Assembly (NCBI GenBank): GCA_964536025.1
Contig: CAZHXA010000038.1
Span: 1 to 18,721 of the forward strand
Length of the DNA stretch: 18,721 bases
Direction: 5' to 3'
Source: RGIG4576 sp964536025
Lineage (GTDB): Bacteria; Bacteroidota; Bacteroidia; Bacteroidales; Muribaculaceae
Position numbers and translations under genes: made by a program. Positions 8,159 to 16,078 of the stretch are shown one piece after another. The notes under the pieces are model-generated. The model was not told the origin of the DNA. It ran no database searches and worked only from the letters and a program-made list of their open reading frames with translations. How positions within the stretch are numbered: the stretch's first letter is position 1; each line of letters starts with the position of its first letter.

Positions 8159-8650
8159 TTATTTTGTTAGTTTATTATTTTTTTCTTTTGCCTCTCGTTT
8201 TTTCTTTCTTGCACAATTATTGCAAATACCATATACATACAATTGAAAATAATTAATTGTAAAAGCTGTGTATTTTCTTGCATTCATAAATGCAGAAAAC
8301 TCATTATCTTTTACTTCTTTGATTTTTCCACATTCCGAGCATATTAAATGTTGATGATTAACCGAAGTCATCACAACTTTTTCATATTTTGATTGCTGAT
8401 TATCAAAGCTATGACGCCTAACAAGTTCACAATCCATCAATAAATCTATCGTATTATATATTGTTGCACGACTCACATGATAGGAGTCTTTTTCAAGCAT
8501 TGTATACAATGACTCAACATCAAAATGCTCATTAAGGGAAAAAATTTTATTTAATATAGCAAAACGTTCGGGTGTTTTACGTAACTGTTTACTCTTTAAA
8601 TAAAGTGTAAACTTATTACGAGCCGATATTTTTGCTTTATCTTCAATCAT
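8159..8650 (-). CDS. Fur-family metal-dependent transcriptional regulator
   Basis: A 163-residue regulator with an N-terminal winged helix (LRKTPERFAILNKIF at 23-37, then HVSRATIYNTIDLL as recognition helix at 58-71) and a C-terminal dimerisation domain. Two CxxC pairs (C104/C107, C143/C146) fit the structural zinc site. The likely sensing-site ligands are H42, E90, H99, H101 and E112. Glu rather than Asp at the last position resembles Fur more than PerR, but metal choice cannot be settled from sequence. The frame is open to 8716, yet a perfect promoter sits at 8676-8707 inside that extension, so the ATG at 8650 (MIEDKAKISARN) is chosen. First gene of an operon with purA and DUF1015, and possibly self-regulated. 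Confidence 0.92.
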   Translation of the reverse strand: MIEDKAKISARNKFTLYLKSKQLRKTPERFAILNKIFSLNEHFDVESLYTMLEKDSYHVSRATIYNTIDLLMDCELVRRHSFDNQQSKYEKVVMTSVNHQHLICSECGKIKEVKDNEFSAFMNARKYTAFTINYFQLYVYGICNNCARKKKREAKEKNNKLTK

Positions 8651-8670
8651 ATATAATAAATAATTTGAGA

Positions 8671-8697
8671 CAATACAAAGATAGGTTATTTGTATTG
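8671..8697. promoter_or_regulatory. Inverted repeat over the fur -7 box (candidate operator)
   Basis: CAATACAAA (8671-8679) and TTTGTATTG (8689-8697) are exact inverted copies separated by 9 bases. The left arm and spacer overlap the -7 element (8676-8683), where a repressor would block initiation. The 9-N9-9 geometry is wider than a classic 7-1-7 Fur box. Confidence 0.5.
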
Positions 8698-8707
8698 ATT
8701 CCTCAAA
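8676..8707 (-). promoter_or_regulatory. Promoter of fur-purA-DUF1015 operon
   Basis: On the minus strand TTTG (8707-8704), a 20-base spacer and TATCTTTG (8683-8676), an exact consensus match. The predicted start near 8669 is about 20 bases before the ATG at 8650. Confidence 0.72.
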
Positions 8708-8738
8708 TTTTAGCATATTATTTTTAAGCTATTTGAGT

Positions 8739-8763
8739 TTTGTTCTTTTAATTTTAGAACAAA
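8739..8763. repeat. Inverted repeat upstream of fur promoter
   Basis: TTTGTTCT (8739-8746) and AGAACAAA (8756-8763) are exact inverted copies around 9 AT bases (TTTAATTTT). It lies 32 bases upstream of the fur -33 box and after the DUF4301 terminator. It could be a second regulator site or a weak hairpin. Confidence 0.4.
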
Positions 8764-8794
8764 TTAGCCTTACATATAGTCTTTTATTCTTTAA

Positions 8795-8834
8795 AAAAGC
8801 TCCTCTGTCTTAGAACTAAGACAGAGGAGCTTTT
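8795..8834 (-). terminator. Strong Rho-independent terminator of the DUF4301 gene
   Basis: A 19-bp perfect stem (8795-8813 with 8816-8834, two-base loop) with a GC-rich core AGCTCCTCTGTCTTAG. On the minus strand the 3' arm runs into a T6 tract. It lies 25 bases after the DUF4301 stop and separates that gene from the fur operon. Confidence 0.9.
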
Positions 8835-8859
8835 CTAATATAGAGAATAAATTCTATTG

Positions 8860-10380
8860 TCATCCTTGGTGTTGCACTCTCAATAAATCATTTACTGTTT
8901 TAACAGGATTGAATGTAGCAAGAGGAACGTCTACAAATATCGTATTCCAATCACTCATTGAACCGTTCCACAATCCCGGCAATTCTAATGCTTTTATTGT
9001 CGTACCTGATTTTGATTTCTCTGAAATCAATCCGGTTTTCTTATCTACAAAGTTTTTAAGATTAAATTTATTCCCCTTATAATCTTTTATATAGCAAACC
9101 AAATCAACCGGATTAAAATGCGTTCCCGATTTAATTAAATCAATCGATTCCGCTTTACTCATATCAAATTGTGCCGATTCGAGAATTTGCGGAGAAGTTG
9201 AGCCATCGTTATTATATGCAATATATGGACCACCACCCGGTTCTCCATCATTTTTCACCATTCCACACACACGAATTGGTCTATTTAGTTTATTTTTAAT
9301 ATATAGGGCTAATTCACTATCTTCAAGATGTTTTGTGCCTTCATGTCGCACACATAACACATCATGTAAAAAATGAACCATTTCTCGAATATCTTCAATG
9401 GTATATTTTCCTTGTTCAAGCATTTCCAAATATGTTTTTATTTGCTTTTGAACCTTAATCAAATAACCACCAATAATTTTTTTATATTTTATTGTTTCAG
9501 CACGTAAACTGCTTGGGACCACATTGTCAATATTTTTAACAAAAACCACATCAGCATTTATATCATTAAGGTTTTCCAATAAAGCTCCATGTCCGGCAGG
9601 TCTAAACAACAACTTACCATTTTCTCGATATGGATTATTGTTTAAATCTACGGCAACAGTATCGGTTGATGCTTTTTGTTCCGACATTGAAACATTATAT
9701 TTAACGCCCCATTTATGTTCAAACTGAGGAACTTTTGTTGCAATCAATTTCACAAATTCTGCTTTATGTTCCGGTGAAACTGTGAAATGTATATTTACAT
9801 TTTTTTTCTTATCGGTAGCATATTGAGCCCCCTCTTCAAGATGTTCTTCAAGAGGTGTATGAACTTCATCGCCTATTTTATGAAATTGCAATAACGCTTT
9901 GGGTAAGAAGCCATAATTCAAGCCACAATCATTAAGCATACATCTAACAATATCTTTGAATTCACCTTCCGACTTTAATATAGAAACATCTTTACCATAT
10001 TTTTTTACACAAGCTTCATTAAGCGTGTTATAAAAAGCAAATCTTTCTATTTCATTAAAATATTTTTTTTCAAAGTCAGTTGTTGGAACATCGTTATCTC
10101 CATTCAAAAATTCAAACATATTCTTAAACATACGACTCGCTGCTCCTGAGGCCGGGACAAATTTTTCGACAGTTCCTCCATTTTCAAGGAAATTATCCCA
10201 CATCGAAATGCATTCGGCTTCTTGTTCACCATTAAACTTGGTTATTCCATTACCTATTGATGCACTTGAATCAATTTTTAAAAAAGGAAAACCATTTTTA
10301 AACGTTTCCAATTGCTCTTTTAAAGTATCTTCTGAAATACCTTTTAGTTTCAATAGTCTTAAATCTTCTGTGTTAAGCAT
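8860..10380 (-). CDS. DUF4301 family protein
   Basis: A 506-residue protein recognised as DUF4301, a family largely confined to Bacteroidetes. It carries FVPASGAASRMFK (74-86), which resembles the Gly-rich, Arg-containing nucleotide loop of sugar-nucleotide pyrophosphorylases. RPAGHGALLENLNDINADVVFVKNIDNV (about 260-287) resembles the substrate segment of the same enzymes. Later come VRHEGTKHLED, KNDGEPGGGPY (376-386) and HFNPVDLVCY. A nucleotidyltransferase-like fold is an inference from these motifs; no reaction is established. It is transcribed alone, with a consensus promoter upstream, a strong terminator downstream, and divergence from the relA-type gene across a shared palindrome. Confidence 0.85.
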   Translation of the reverse strand: MLNTEDLRLLKLKGISEDTLKEQLETFKNGFPFLKIDSSASIGNGITKFNGEQEAECISMWDNFLENGGTVEKFVPASGAASRMFKNMFEFLNGDNDVPTTDFEKKYFNEIERFAFYNTLNEACVKKYGKDVSILKSEGEFKDIVRCMLNDCGLNYGFLPKALLQFHKIGDEVHTPLEEHLEEGAQYATDKKKNVNIHFTVSPEHKAEFVKLIATKVPQFEHKWGVKYNVSMSEQKASTDTVAVDLNNNPYRENGKLLFRPAGHGALLENLNDINADVVFVKNIDNVVPSSLRAETIKYKKIIGGYLIKVQKQIKTYLEMLEQGKYTIEDIREMVHFLHDVLCVRHEGTKHLEDSELALYIKNKLNRPIRVCGMVKNDGEPGGGPYIAYNNDGSTSPQILESAQFDMSKAESIDLIKSGTHFNPVDLVCYIKDYKGNKFNLKNFVDKKTGLISEKSKSGTTIKALELPGLWNGSMSDWNTIFVDVPLATFNPVKTVNDLLRVQHQG

Positions 10381-10418
10381 GTTATTGAATGTTAGTTGTG
10401 TTTTAATTAATATTTATC

Positions 10419-10450
10419 CAAAGGTAACGCAAATTTGCAACTGTTGCAAA
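10419..10450 (-). promoter_or_regulatory. Promoter of the DUF4301 gene
   Basis: On the minus strand TTTG (10450-10447), a 20-base spacer and TACCTTTG (10426-10419), an exact consensus match. The expected start is near 10412, giving a leader of about 30 bases. The -33 box lies inside the palindrome at 10431-10453. Confidence 0.72.
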
Positions 10451-10453
10451 TTT
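10431..10453. promoter_or_regulatory. Perfect 11-1-11 palindrome between divergent promoters (candidate operator)
   Basis: AAATTTGCAAC (10431-10441), T, GTTGCAAATTT (10443-10453) form an exact 23-base palindrome over the spacer and -33 box of the DUF4301 promoter. A third partial copy, AATTTGCAT (10464-10472 region), covers the relA -33 box. The left arm also contains the small palindrome GCAAATTTGC (10429-10438). Confidence 0.6.
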
Positions 10454-10465
10454 TAAGATACACAA

Positions 10466-10497
10466 TTTGCATTTATCTAACCGATATATTAACTTTG
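10466..10497 (+). promoter_or_regulatory. Promoter of the relA/spoT-type gene
   Basis: TTTG (10466-10469), a 20-base spacer and TAACTTTG (10490-10497), an exact consensus match. The predicted start near 10504 is about 20 bases before the ATG at 10524. Confidence 0.72.
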
Positions 10498-10523
10498 AAT
10501 AAATTTCAAAAATATTTTTCGTT

Positions 10524-12734
10524 ATGGAATTGGAATATTTCAACGATGAAGAAAAAATTCTCGTCGTTCAGCAAACAAAAGCCCTGCTGAAGTCGGTTAA
10601 AAATATAGTAAACAACGATGATATTAATAAAGTGCATAATATCATTAAAGAAGGAGTTGAACAAAAGCACTATATCAGAGACCGATATGGTATCAACCCC
10701 ACTACAAGAAATTTAACTACCGCATTAACTCTTATCGAATGTTTCGGAGCAGACCGAAACATGATAATAGCTATTTTATTATATAACCTATGTAAATCCG
10801 ATTTCATTCCCGAAAGCTACATAAAAGAAGTATTTGGCGATGATATTGCAAAACTCATAAAAGGGTTATTGCAAGTTTCTAAACTATACCGTAAACGTTC
10901 CGCTTTAGAAAGTGAAAATTATCATAAATTATTATTAACGTTTGCAGAAGACATACGCGTAATTATAATTATGATTATTGACCGTCTAAGCATTATGCGT
11001 GCTATCAACCATCATCCAGATGAGACATTCGTTAATGATATTGCAAGAGAATCAAAATATTTATACGCACCTCTTGCACATCGACTCGGTTTATATAAAA
11101 TTAAATCAGAACTTGAAGACCTATCTCTTAAGTATACTAAACGAGATGTTTACACACAGATTGCACATAAACTTGATCAAACCAAAAACAAAAGAGAAGA
11201 ATATATTGAAAATTTCATTGCTCCAATAAAAGATGCACTTTTAAAATCCGGTTTAAAATTTGAGATCAAGGGGCGAACTAAATCAATAAATTCCATTTAT
11301 AATAAAATGGTAAAACAGAACATAGATGTTGACGGTATATATGATTTGTTTGCCATAAGAATTATTATAGACACAATTCCTGAAAAGGAAAAAACAGAAT
11401 GTTGGATTGCTTACTCAATCGTAACCGACATGTACAAAGCTAATCCGGCAAGATTGAAAGATTGGCTTACTATTCCAAAATCCAATGGTTATGAATCATT
11501 GCACATAACAGTTTATGGCCCTGACAACCAATGGGTGGAAGTGCAAATACGCACAAAAAGAATGGATGAAATAGCTGAACGCGGACTTGCAGCCCACTGG
11601 AAATATAAAGGCATCAAGAGCGAATCCAATTTAGACTCTTGGATGAATAACGTGCGTGATTTACTTGAAACCGGCAACGATGGGCCAACAGCTCTAATGA
11701 AAGACGTAAAAATGGACATTTATGATAAAGAAGTGTTTATTTTTACACCTAAAGGAGATTTATATAAGCTTCCACAAGGAGCGTCATTATTAGACTTTGC
11801 TTTTCATATACATTCAAAATTAGGATGTGCTTGTATAGGTGGTAGAGTAAACGGGAAAAATCAAAAAATAACTTACAAATTAAATAGTGGTGATACCATT
11901 GAAATTTTAACGTCTTCTGCTCAATCACCAAAATCGGATTGGCTTAATTTTGTAGTTACATCAAAAGCTCGCAACAAAATTAAACAATCACTAAACGAAA
12001 GTAATGCAAAATCGGCTGAGTTCGGGAAAGAAATGCTTCAACGTCGCTTTAAAAACAGAAAGATTGAAGAAGAAGAATCCTTGCTGATGCGTACGATTAA
12101 GAAATTAGGATATAAAACAATTACTGAATTTTATAAAGCAATTTCTAACGAGACACTGAACGTAAACGATGTAATTGATACTTATCTTGACATTGACAAT
12201 AAAGATAAAGAAAATATCATTCACGAGACAGCTGCCAATTTCGTATTACAACAAACAAATGAAAAAGAAGACCGTCAAAATAATGATGTTTTGGTTATAG
12301 GAGAAAACATGAAAGGTATTAATTACATTTTATGTAAATGCTGTAACCCTATATTTGGAGACCAAGTAACAGGATACATATCAAGCAATGGAGCCATTAA
12401 AATTCACCGATCAAGTTGTAAGAATCTAAAACATTTATTACACAAAGACCCTAATCGCGAAATTCGTGCTACATGGTCAGGTAAAATCGGGTCACAGTTT
12501 GCCGTAACATTACGCATTGTTGGGAATGATGATATAGGCATTGTCACAAATATTACATCTGTAATCACCAAAGAAAAAGATACAACTTTGCGAAATATTT
12601 CAATTGATTCAAATGACGGTTTATTTCAAGGTTACTTGGTTATAGGCGTAGGCGACAAAACCACACTCAATGATTTAATTAAAAAAATACGAATGATAAA
12701 AGGAGTTAAAGATGTTCAAAGAAGCAATAATTAA
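10524..12734 (+). CDS. Long RelA/SpoT homologue, (p)ppGpp synthetase with degenerate hydrolase domain
   Basis: Stringent-response enzyme making (p)ppGpp from GTP or GDP and ATP on starved ribosomes. Domains: HD-type region (about 40-200), synthetase (about 235-365), TGS (about 400-465), linker helices, Cys-containing zinc-finger-like region (C604, C606, C607, C632), and ACT (about 658-735). The synthetase core is intact: GRTKSINSIYNKM (250-262), RLKDWLTIPKSNGYESLH (310-327), VEVQIRT (338-344) and AERGLAAHWKYK (351-362). RLKD is the RXKD motif of Rel/SpoT-type rather than RelA-type enzymes. In contrast the HD motif (LLHDVVED in active enzymes) reads LLYNLCKS, with Y87 N88, and DRLHNMR reads DRLSIMR. 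Hydrolysis is therefore probably lost. A lipoprotein gene overlaps the 3' end by 23 bases. Confidence 0.94.
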   Translation: MELEYFNDEEKILVVQQTKALLKSVKNIVNNDDINKVHNIIKEGVEQKHYIRDRYGINPTTRNLTTALTLIECFGADRNMIIAILLYNLCKSDFIPESYIKEVFGDDIAKLIKGLLQVSKLYRKRSALESENYHKLLLTFAEDIRVIIIMIIDRLSIMRAINHHPDETFVNDIARESKYLYAPLAHRLGLYKIKSELEDLSLKYTKRDVYTQIAHKLDQTKNKREEYIENFIAPIKDALLKSGLKFEIKGRTKSINSIYNKMVKQNIDVDGIYDLFAIRIIIDTIPEKEKTECWIAYSIVTDMYKANPARLKDWLTIPKSNGYESLHITVYGPDNQWVEVQIRTKRMDEIAERGLAAHWKYKGIKSESNLDSWMNNVRDLLETGNDGPTALMKDVKMDIYDKEVFIFTPKGDLYKLPQGASLLDFAFHIHSKLGCACIGGRVNGKNQKITYKLNSGDTIEILTSSAQSPKSDWLNFVVTSKARNKIKQSLNESNAKSAEFGKEMLQRRFKNRKIEEEESLLMRTIKKLGYKTITEFYKAISNETLNVNDVIDTYLDIDNKDKENIIHETAANFVLQQTNEKEDRQNNDVLVIGENMKGINYILCKCCNPIFGDQVTGYISSNGAIKIHRSSCKNLKHLLHKDPNREIRATWSGKIGSQFAVTLRIVGNDDIGIVTNITSVITKEKDTTLRNISIDSNDGLFQGYLVIGVGDKTTLNDLIKKIRMIKGVKDVQRSNN

Positions 12735-13572
12735 ACAATATATTGGCTGTTTGGCTTTAATTATAACAGCAAGTTCTATTCAATCGTGTAAAGATAATAA
12801 TAAAGATACTGCAATCGACTTATATAGCCAAGCCGAAACTTATTACAATGCAGGCGAATATAATAAATCAATCTTATTATTGGATTCTTTAAAAAAGAAT
12901 TTCACCGATGATATAGATTTACTTAGAAATGGGCTACATCTTCGTATGTTGGCAAATGAAGGCTTAATTAAAGCCGAAATATTACATAACGACAGCATTA
13001 TTTCTGAGTTGGAAAGTGAGAACAAAATGTATTCAAGTAAATTTAAATACATTAAGCACAAAGATATGGTTGAAGGTTTCTACGTACACAATTCAATCGT
13101 AAAAGACATAGAAAGAACTGAAAAAAATACAATAGAACCTCGCATTGATGAAAATGATATGTTTTATTTGGTTTCTTATTTAACAGGTCATGACATCAAG
13201 CATACAAGCATAATAGTTTCAACAAACAGCAATAGCGTAACATCATCTATAGTTCCTTTTGACAAAGCTCAAAATTATCGATATAGCAGTGATGATAAAA
13301 CCTACGAAATAGTAACATTCAACAACAACCAATGCGACACTATAGGAGAATTTATTGCTAACAATGAGAATTATCCTATCAAAGTTACTTTTCAAGGAAA
13401 AAAGTCATACTCTTTACAACTTGACAAAAAAGAGATAACAGCAATAGCAGAAACATATCGCTATGCAACAAACAAAAACAAAGGAAAATCGGCTATAAAA
13501 AATCGCATTTTTCTTGAAAAAAAACTTAATTTAGCCGAAAAACAAATTGAACAAACAAAAATAAACAAATAA
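12712..13572 (+). CDS. Putative lipoprotein with N-terminal TPR-like helices
   Basis: Not a family I can name. The first 26 residues look like a lipoprotein signal: a hydrophobic stretch YIGCLALIITASSI ending in Q-S-C26, followed by KDNNKD, so the mature protein would be membrane-anchored. Residues about 33-75 (AIDLYSQAETYYNAGEYNKS, then ILLLDSLKKNF) resemble one or two tetratricopeptide repeats, followed by a coiled-coil-prone part. The rest is mostly beta-like and ends in a Lys-rich helix. The only ATG lies inside the upstream rel gene, overlapping its last 23 bases in another frame, so translation is probably coupled. A signalling link to (p)ppGpp is suggested only by position. Confidence 0.75.
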   Translation: MFKEAIIKQYIGCLALIITASSIQSCKDNNKDTAIDLYSQAETYYNAGEYNKSILLLDSLKKNFTDDIDLLRNGLHLRMLANEGLIKAEILHNDSIISELESENKMYSSKFKYIKHKDMVEGFYVHNSIVKDIERTEKNTIEPRIDENDMFYLVSYLTGHDIKHTSIIVSTNSNSVTSSIVPFDKAQNYRYSSDDKTYEIVTFNNNQCDTIGEFIANNENYPIKVTFQGKKSYSLQLDKKEITAIAETYRYATNKNKGKSAIKNRIFLEKKLNLAEKQIEQTKINK

Positions 13573-13684
13573 CAATTATATTGTTAAAATATAAACAAAA
13601 GCGGAAAGAAATATTCTATTATTCCTATAAATAACAATATTTGCATCAATCATAATTTTATAAAAAAACATCCATTTATATAAT

Positions 13685-14902
13685 ATGAATTTTAATGAGC
13701 TACATTCTATACAAAAGAATAAACATTATAAAGAATTTATTGAAGCAAACATTGATGCAGATACAAATAAATTACGTTTAAAGAAATTTCGAGAAACTTC
13801 TTTTGATATTAAATTTGCTATACTTCAAATAGATTGCAAAAAACGTATAAAAAAGAAACTTCCTGAAATTTATCAATCTGACTCATTTCTATTTCCAAAC
13901 ATTCTATCCACAGAGCAATGTACAGCCGAAAAAATAGCAAAATTTCATGCATCACTTCTTAATTCACAAGACACCGTTCTTGACATGACTGCCGGTTTGT
14001 GCATTGATACATATTATTTATCTAAAACAGCAAAATCAATTACAGCTATCGAAATTAATAGCGAAACAGCTCTAATTGCTGATTTCAACATGCGTAACAA
14101 CACCAATAACGTTACCGTAATATGCAAAGACTGTATTGAATATATAAAAAATGATAACAGACTAAATTATGATGTAATTTTTATTGACCCTGCTCGACGC
14201 GGAGACAACAATAAACGGTTATTCGGATTATCGGATTGCAATCCCAACATAATCGAATTAATACCATTTCTAAAACCTATAGCAAAAGTTTTGTACATCA
14301 AAGCTTCGCCAATGATTGACATTACAAAATCCATTGACGAACTTAATTGTTATGTTTCTGATGTATGGGTTATTGGAATAAGTAATGAATGTAAAGAATT
14401 ATTGTTTAAAATAGAATTAAACAGCACTAAGACTACAGAAACAGCTATTCATACATTGAATTTTGACAATTCTCAAATTCAAGTCTTAAGTAAAACCACA
14501 GAAAATCAACAGCCTTCCAAGGTTTATTCTCTTGACAAAAGTTCTTATTTATATGAACCTAACAGTTGCGTTATGAAAGCACAAATATTTGACACATTAG
14601 AACACACTTATAATGTGACAAATATTCAAAAAAACTCACACTTATTTGTAAGCGAGGAGTATTGTGAAGATTTCCCTGGTAGAAAATTTCATATAACCAA
14701 CATAATACCATTTAAAAGCAATGAGATAAAAAATATTAATAAAAAACACCCACAAATAAATGTGAGTGTAAGAAATTTCAGATTATCAGCCGAAGAATTA
14801 AAGAAAAAACTAAAAGTTAGAGATGGAGGAAACGAATATCTTTTCGGAACAACCGATTGCAACAATAATGCGATATTGATTATTTGCACAAAAATATTGT
14901 AG
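13685..14902 (+). CDS. Class I SAM-dependent methyltransferase, PG_1098/THUMP-like type
   Basis: A 405-residue protein. It has a helical N-terminal part, then a Rossmann methyltransferase core: motif I VLDMTAGLCIDT (98-109), acidic ribose-binding E123 in AIEINSE, ICKDCIEYI, and motif IV DVIFIDPARRGDNNKR (163-178). A C-terminal half follows, ending KKLKVRDGGNEYLFGT. This matches the Bacteroidetes family typified by P. gingivalis PG_1098, annotated with a ferredoxin-like domain and a THUMP-like domain, and suggests an RNA substrate. The methylated position is unknown. It follows the lipoprotein gene by 112 bases, with only a poor promoter candidate (AATATTTG, 13636-13643) between, and converges on smpB with a 12-base gap. 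Confidence 0.85.
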   Translation: MNFNELHSIQKNKHYKEFIEANIDADTNKLRLKKFRETSFDIKFAILQIDCKKRIKKKLPEIYQSDSFLFPNILSTEQCTAEKIAKFHASLLNSQDTVLDMTAGLCIDTYYLSKTAKSITAIEINSETALIADFNMRNNTNNVTVICKDCIEYIKNDNRLNYDVIFIDPARRGDNNKRLFGLSDCNPNIIELIPFLKPIAKVLYIKASPMIDITKSIDELNCYVSDVWVIGISNECKELLFKIELNSTKTTETAIHTLNFDNSQIQVLSKTTENQQPSKVYSLDKSSYLYEPNSCVMKAQIFDTLEHTYNVTNIQKNSHLFVSEEYCEDFPGRKFHITNIIPFKSNEIKNINKKHPQINVSVRNFRLSAEELKKKLKVRDGGNEYLFGTTDCNNNAILIICTKIL

Positions 14903-14914
14903 GTCTAGAGTCTC

Positions 14915-15367
14915 CTATCGTTTCATAATTCTATCAAGCATTCGTTTATCTTCTCGTTCTTTTATCGACTGTCGTTTGTCATATATTTTTTTACCTTTAG
15001 CAATAGCAATAACCAATTTTGCCAATCCTTTTTCATTTATAAACAACTTCAATGGGACAATAGAAAAACCGGACAAATCATTATTCTTTTCCAACTTGTC
15101 AATTTCTTTTTTATTCAACAACAATTTTCTATCGCGTCTTGCGACATGATTATTGTAACTTCCATAGAAATACTCTGCTATATACATATTTTTAACCCAT
15201 ACTTCACCGTTATTTATAAAACAAAATGTATCGGTTAAACCGGCTTTACCTTGACGTATAGATTTAATTTCTGTTCCGGTTAAAACAATACCGGCTGTAA
15301 AGGTTTCAATTATTTCATAATCAAAAGACGCTCTTCTGTTTTTTATATTAATCTGATTATTTGCCAT
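14915..15367 (-). CDS. smpB: SsrA-binding protein SmpB
   Basis: Partner of tmRNA in trans-translation; it fills the decoding centre and delivers tmRNA to stalled ribosomes. The 150 residues are of normal length. Visible are NRRASFDYEIIETFTAGIVL, the GTEIKSIRQGKAGL segment (31-44), NNHVARRDRKLLL (72-84) and LAKLVIAIAKGKKIYDKR (115-132). The basic C-terminal tail KERDEDKR-like region (actual KEREDKRMLDRIMKR) becomes a helix in the mRNA channel. It sits 12 bases after a membrane-protein gene on the same strand, and that pair is divergent from ssrA about 740 bases away, so both trans-translation partners are encoded together. Confidence 0.97.
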   Translation of the reverse strand: MANNQINIKNRRASFDYEIIETFTAGIVLTGTEIKSIRQGKAGLTDTFCFINNGEVWVKNMYIAEYFYGSYNNHVARRDRKLLLNKKEIDKLEKNNDLSGFSIVPLKLFINEKGLAKLVIAIAKGKKIYDKRQSIKEREDKRMLDRIMKR

Positions 15368-15379
15368 AACAATATTTTT

Positions 15380-15931
15380 TTACAAATTGGGTATAAACAA
15401 ATCCAAAATAAATTTTATTCCATTAGGTACAATTAACAACAATAATGACATGATTAGCACAAATACCTGTACCCTATTTTTAGGAATATTTAAATAGCCA
15501 AGTCCTCTATAAACAACATATATTATATATAATGGAAATATTTCAAAGAAAGGAAATTCAGGCATTAAATTGCTAAGAATATTAAATATAACCAATATGG
15601 TAAGATTTAAAGCAATGAAATTATTCAATTTGTTTTCTTCCGTTTTGCTTTTAAACAAATCCGCACTAAAACCAATCGCCAAATAAGAAATCGCAAAAAA
15701 TGATATAAAAAATTTCACAAAATCTATCATAGCAATAATTACGATACCTTGCAAAGTTTCACTTACGTAACCCAACAAAAATGGTACAAATGAAGACAGA
15801 GATAATAATCCAAGACTCGGATAAAACAATTTACTCAACACTAAATTATTAGGTATTGCATATTTACCGATGTCTTTCCACCCTTCGGCTGGAGATATCA
15901 ACAATAATGTTATATATTTCAAAAAAATCAT
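15380..15931 (-). CDS. Yip1-like integral membrane protein
   Basis: A 183-residue hydrophobic protein starting MIFLKYITLLLISPAEGWKDI, the SP-x-x-GW-x-x-I opening common to Bacteroidetes proteins placed in the Yip1 family. About five membrane segments are visible (about 36-54, 60-85, 104-122, 125-145, 155-178). The function is unknown. It is the first gene of a two-gene unit with smpB, 12 bases apart, and faces ssrA across a 174-base intergenic region. Assignment to Yip1 is from the opening motif and topology only. Confidence 0.7.
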   Translation of the reverse strand: MIFLKYITLLLISPAEGWKDIGKYAIPNNLVLSKLFYPSLGLLSLSSFVPFLLGYVSETLQGIVIIAMIDFVKFFISFFAISYLAIGFSADLFKSKTEENKLNNFIALNLTILVIFNILSNLMPEFPFFEIFPLYIIYVVYRGLGYLNIPKNRVQVFVLIMSLLLLIVPNGIKFILDLFIPNL

Positions 15932-15955
15932 TTTACTTATAGATTTAAACTGCTA

Positions 15956-15963
15956 CAAAATTA
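15956..15963 (-). promoter_or_regulatory. Candidate -7 box of the Yip1-like/smpB operon
   Basis: On the minus strand TAATTTTG, an exact TAnnTTTG, 24 bases before the start codon. No clear -33 TTTG lies at 19-21 bases upstream, so confidence is limited. Confidence 0.4.
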
Positions 15964-16078
15964 AACAAAAACGCACAACATAGAAAATTCTAAATTAACA
16001 GAATCATATTTTTGCCTTATCATTACCCTTATAATATAAAAAAACTAACAAAATGAACAATATTACAGGAAATATTGC

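Noticed and set aside
8651..8716. N-terminal extension of the Fur-family gene (22 codons)
   Set aside because: It spans a perfect promoter (8676-8707). The protein from 8650 already has the full winged-helix domain at a normal length.
13573..13684. AACAAT-TAT-ATTGTT hairpin after the lipoprotein gene as a terminator
   Set aside because: Only a six-base AT-rich stem with no T run. It is too weak to call.
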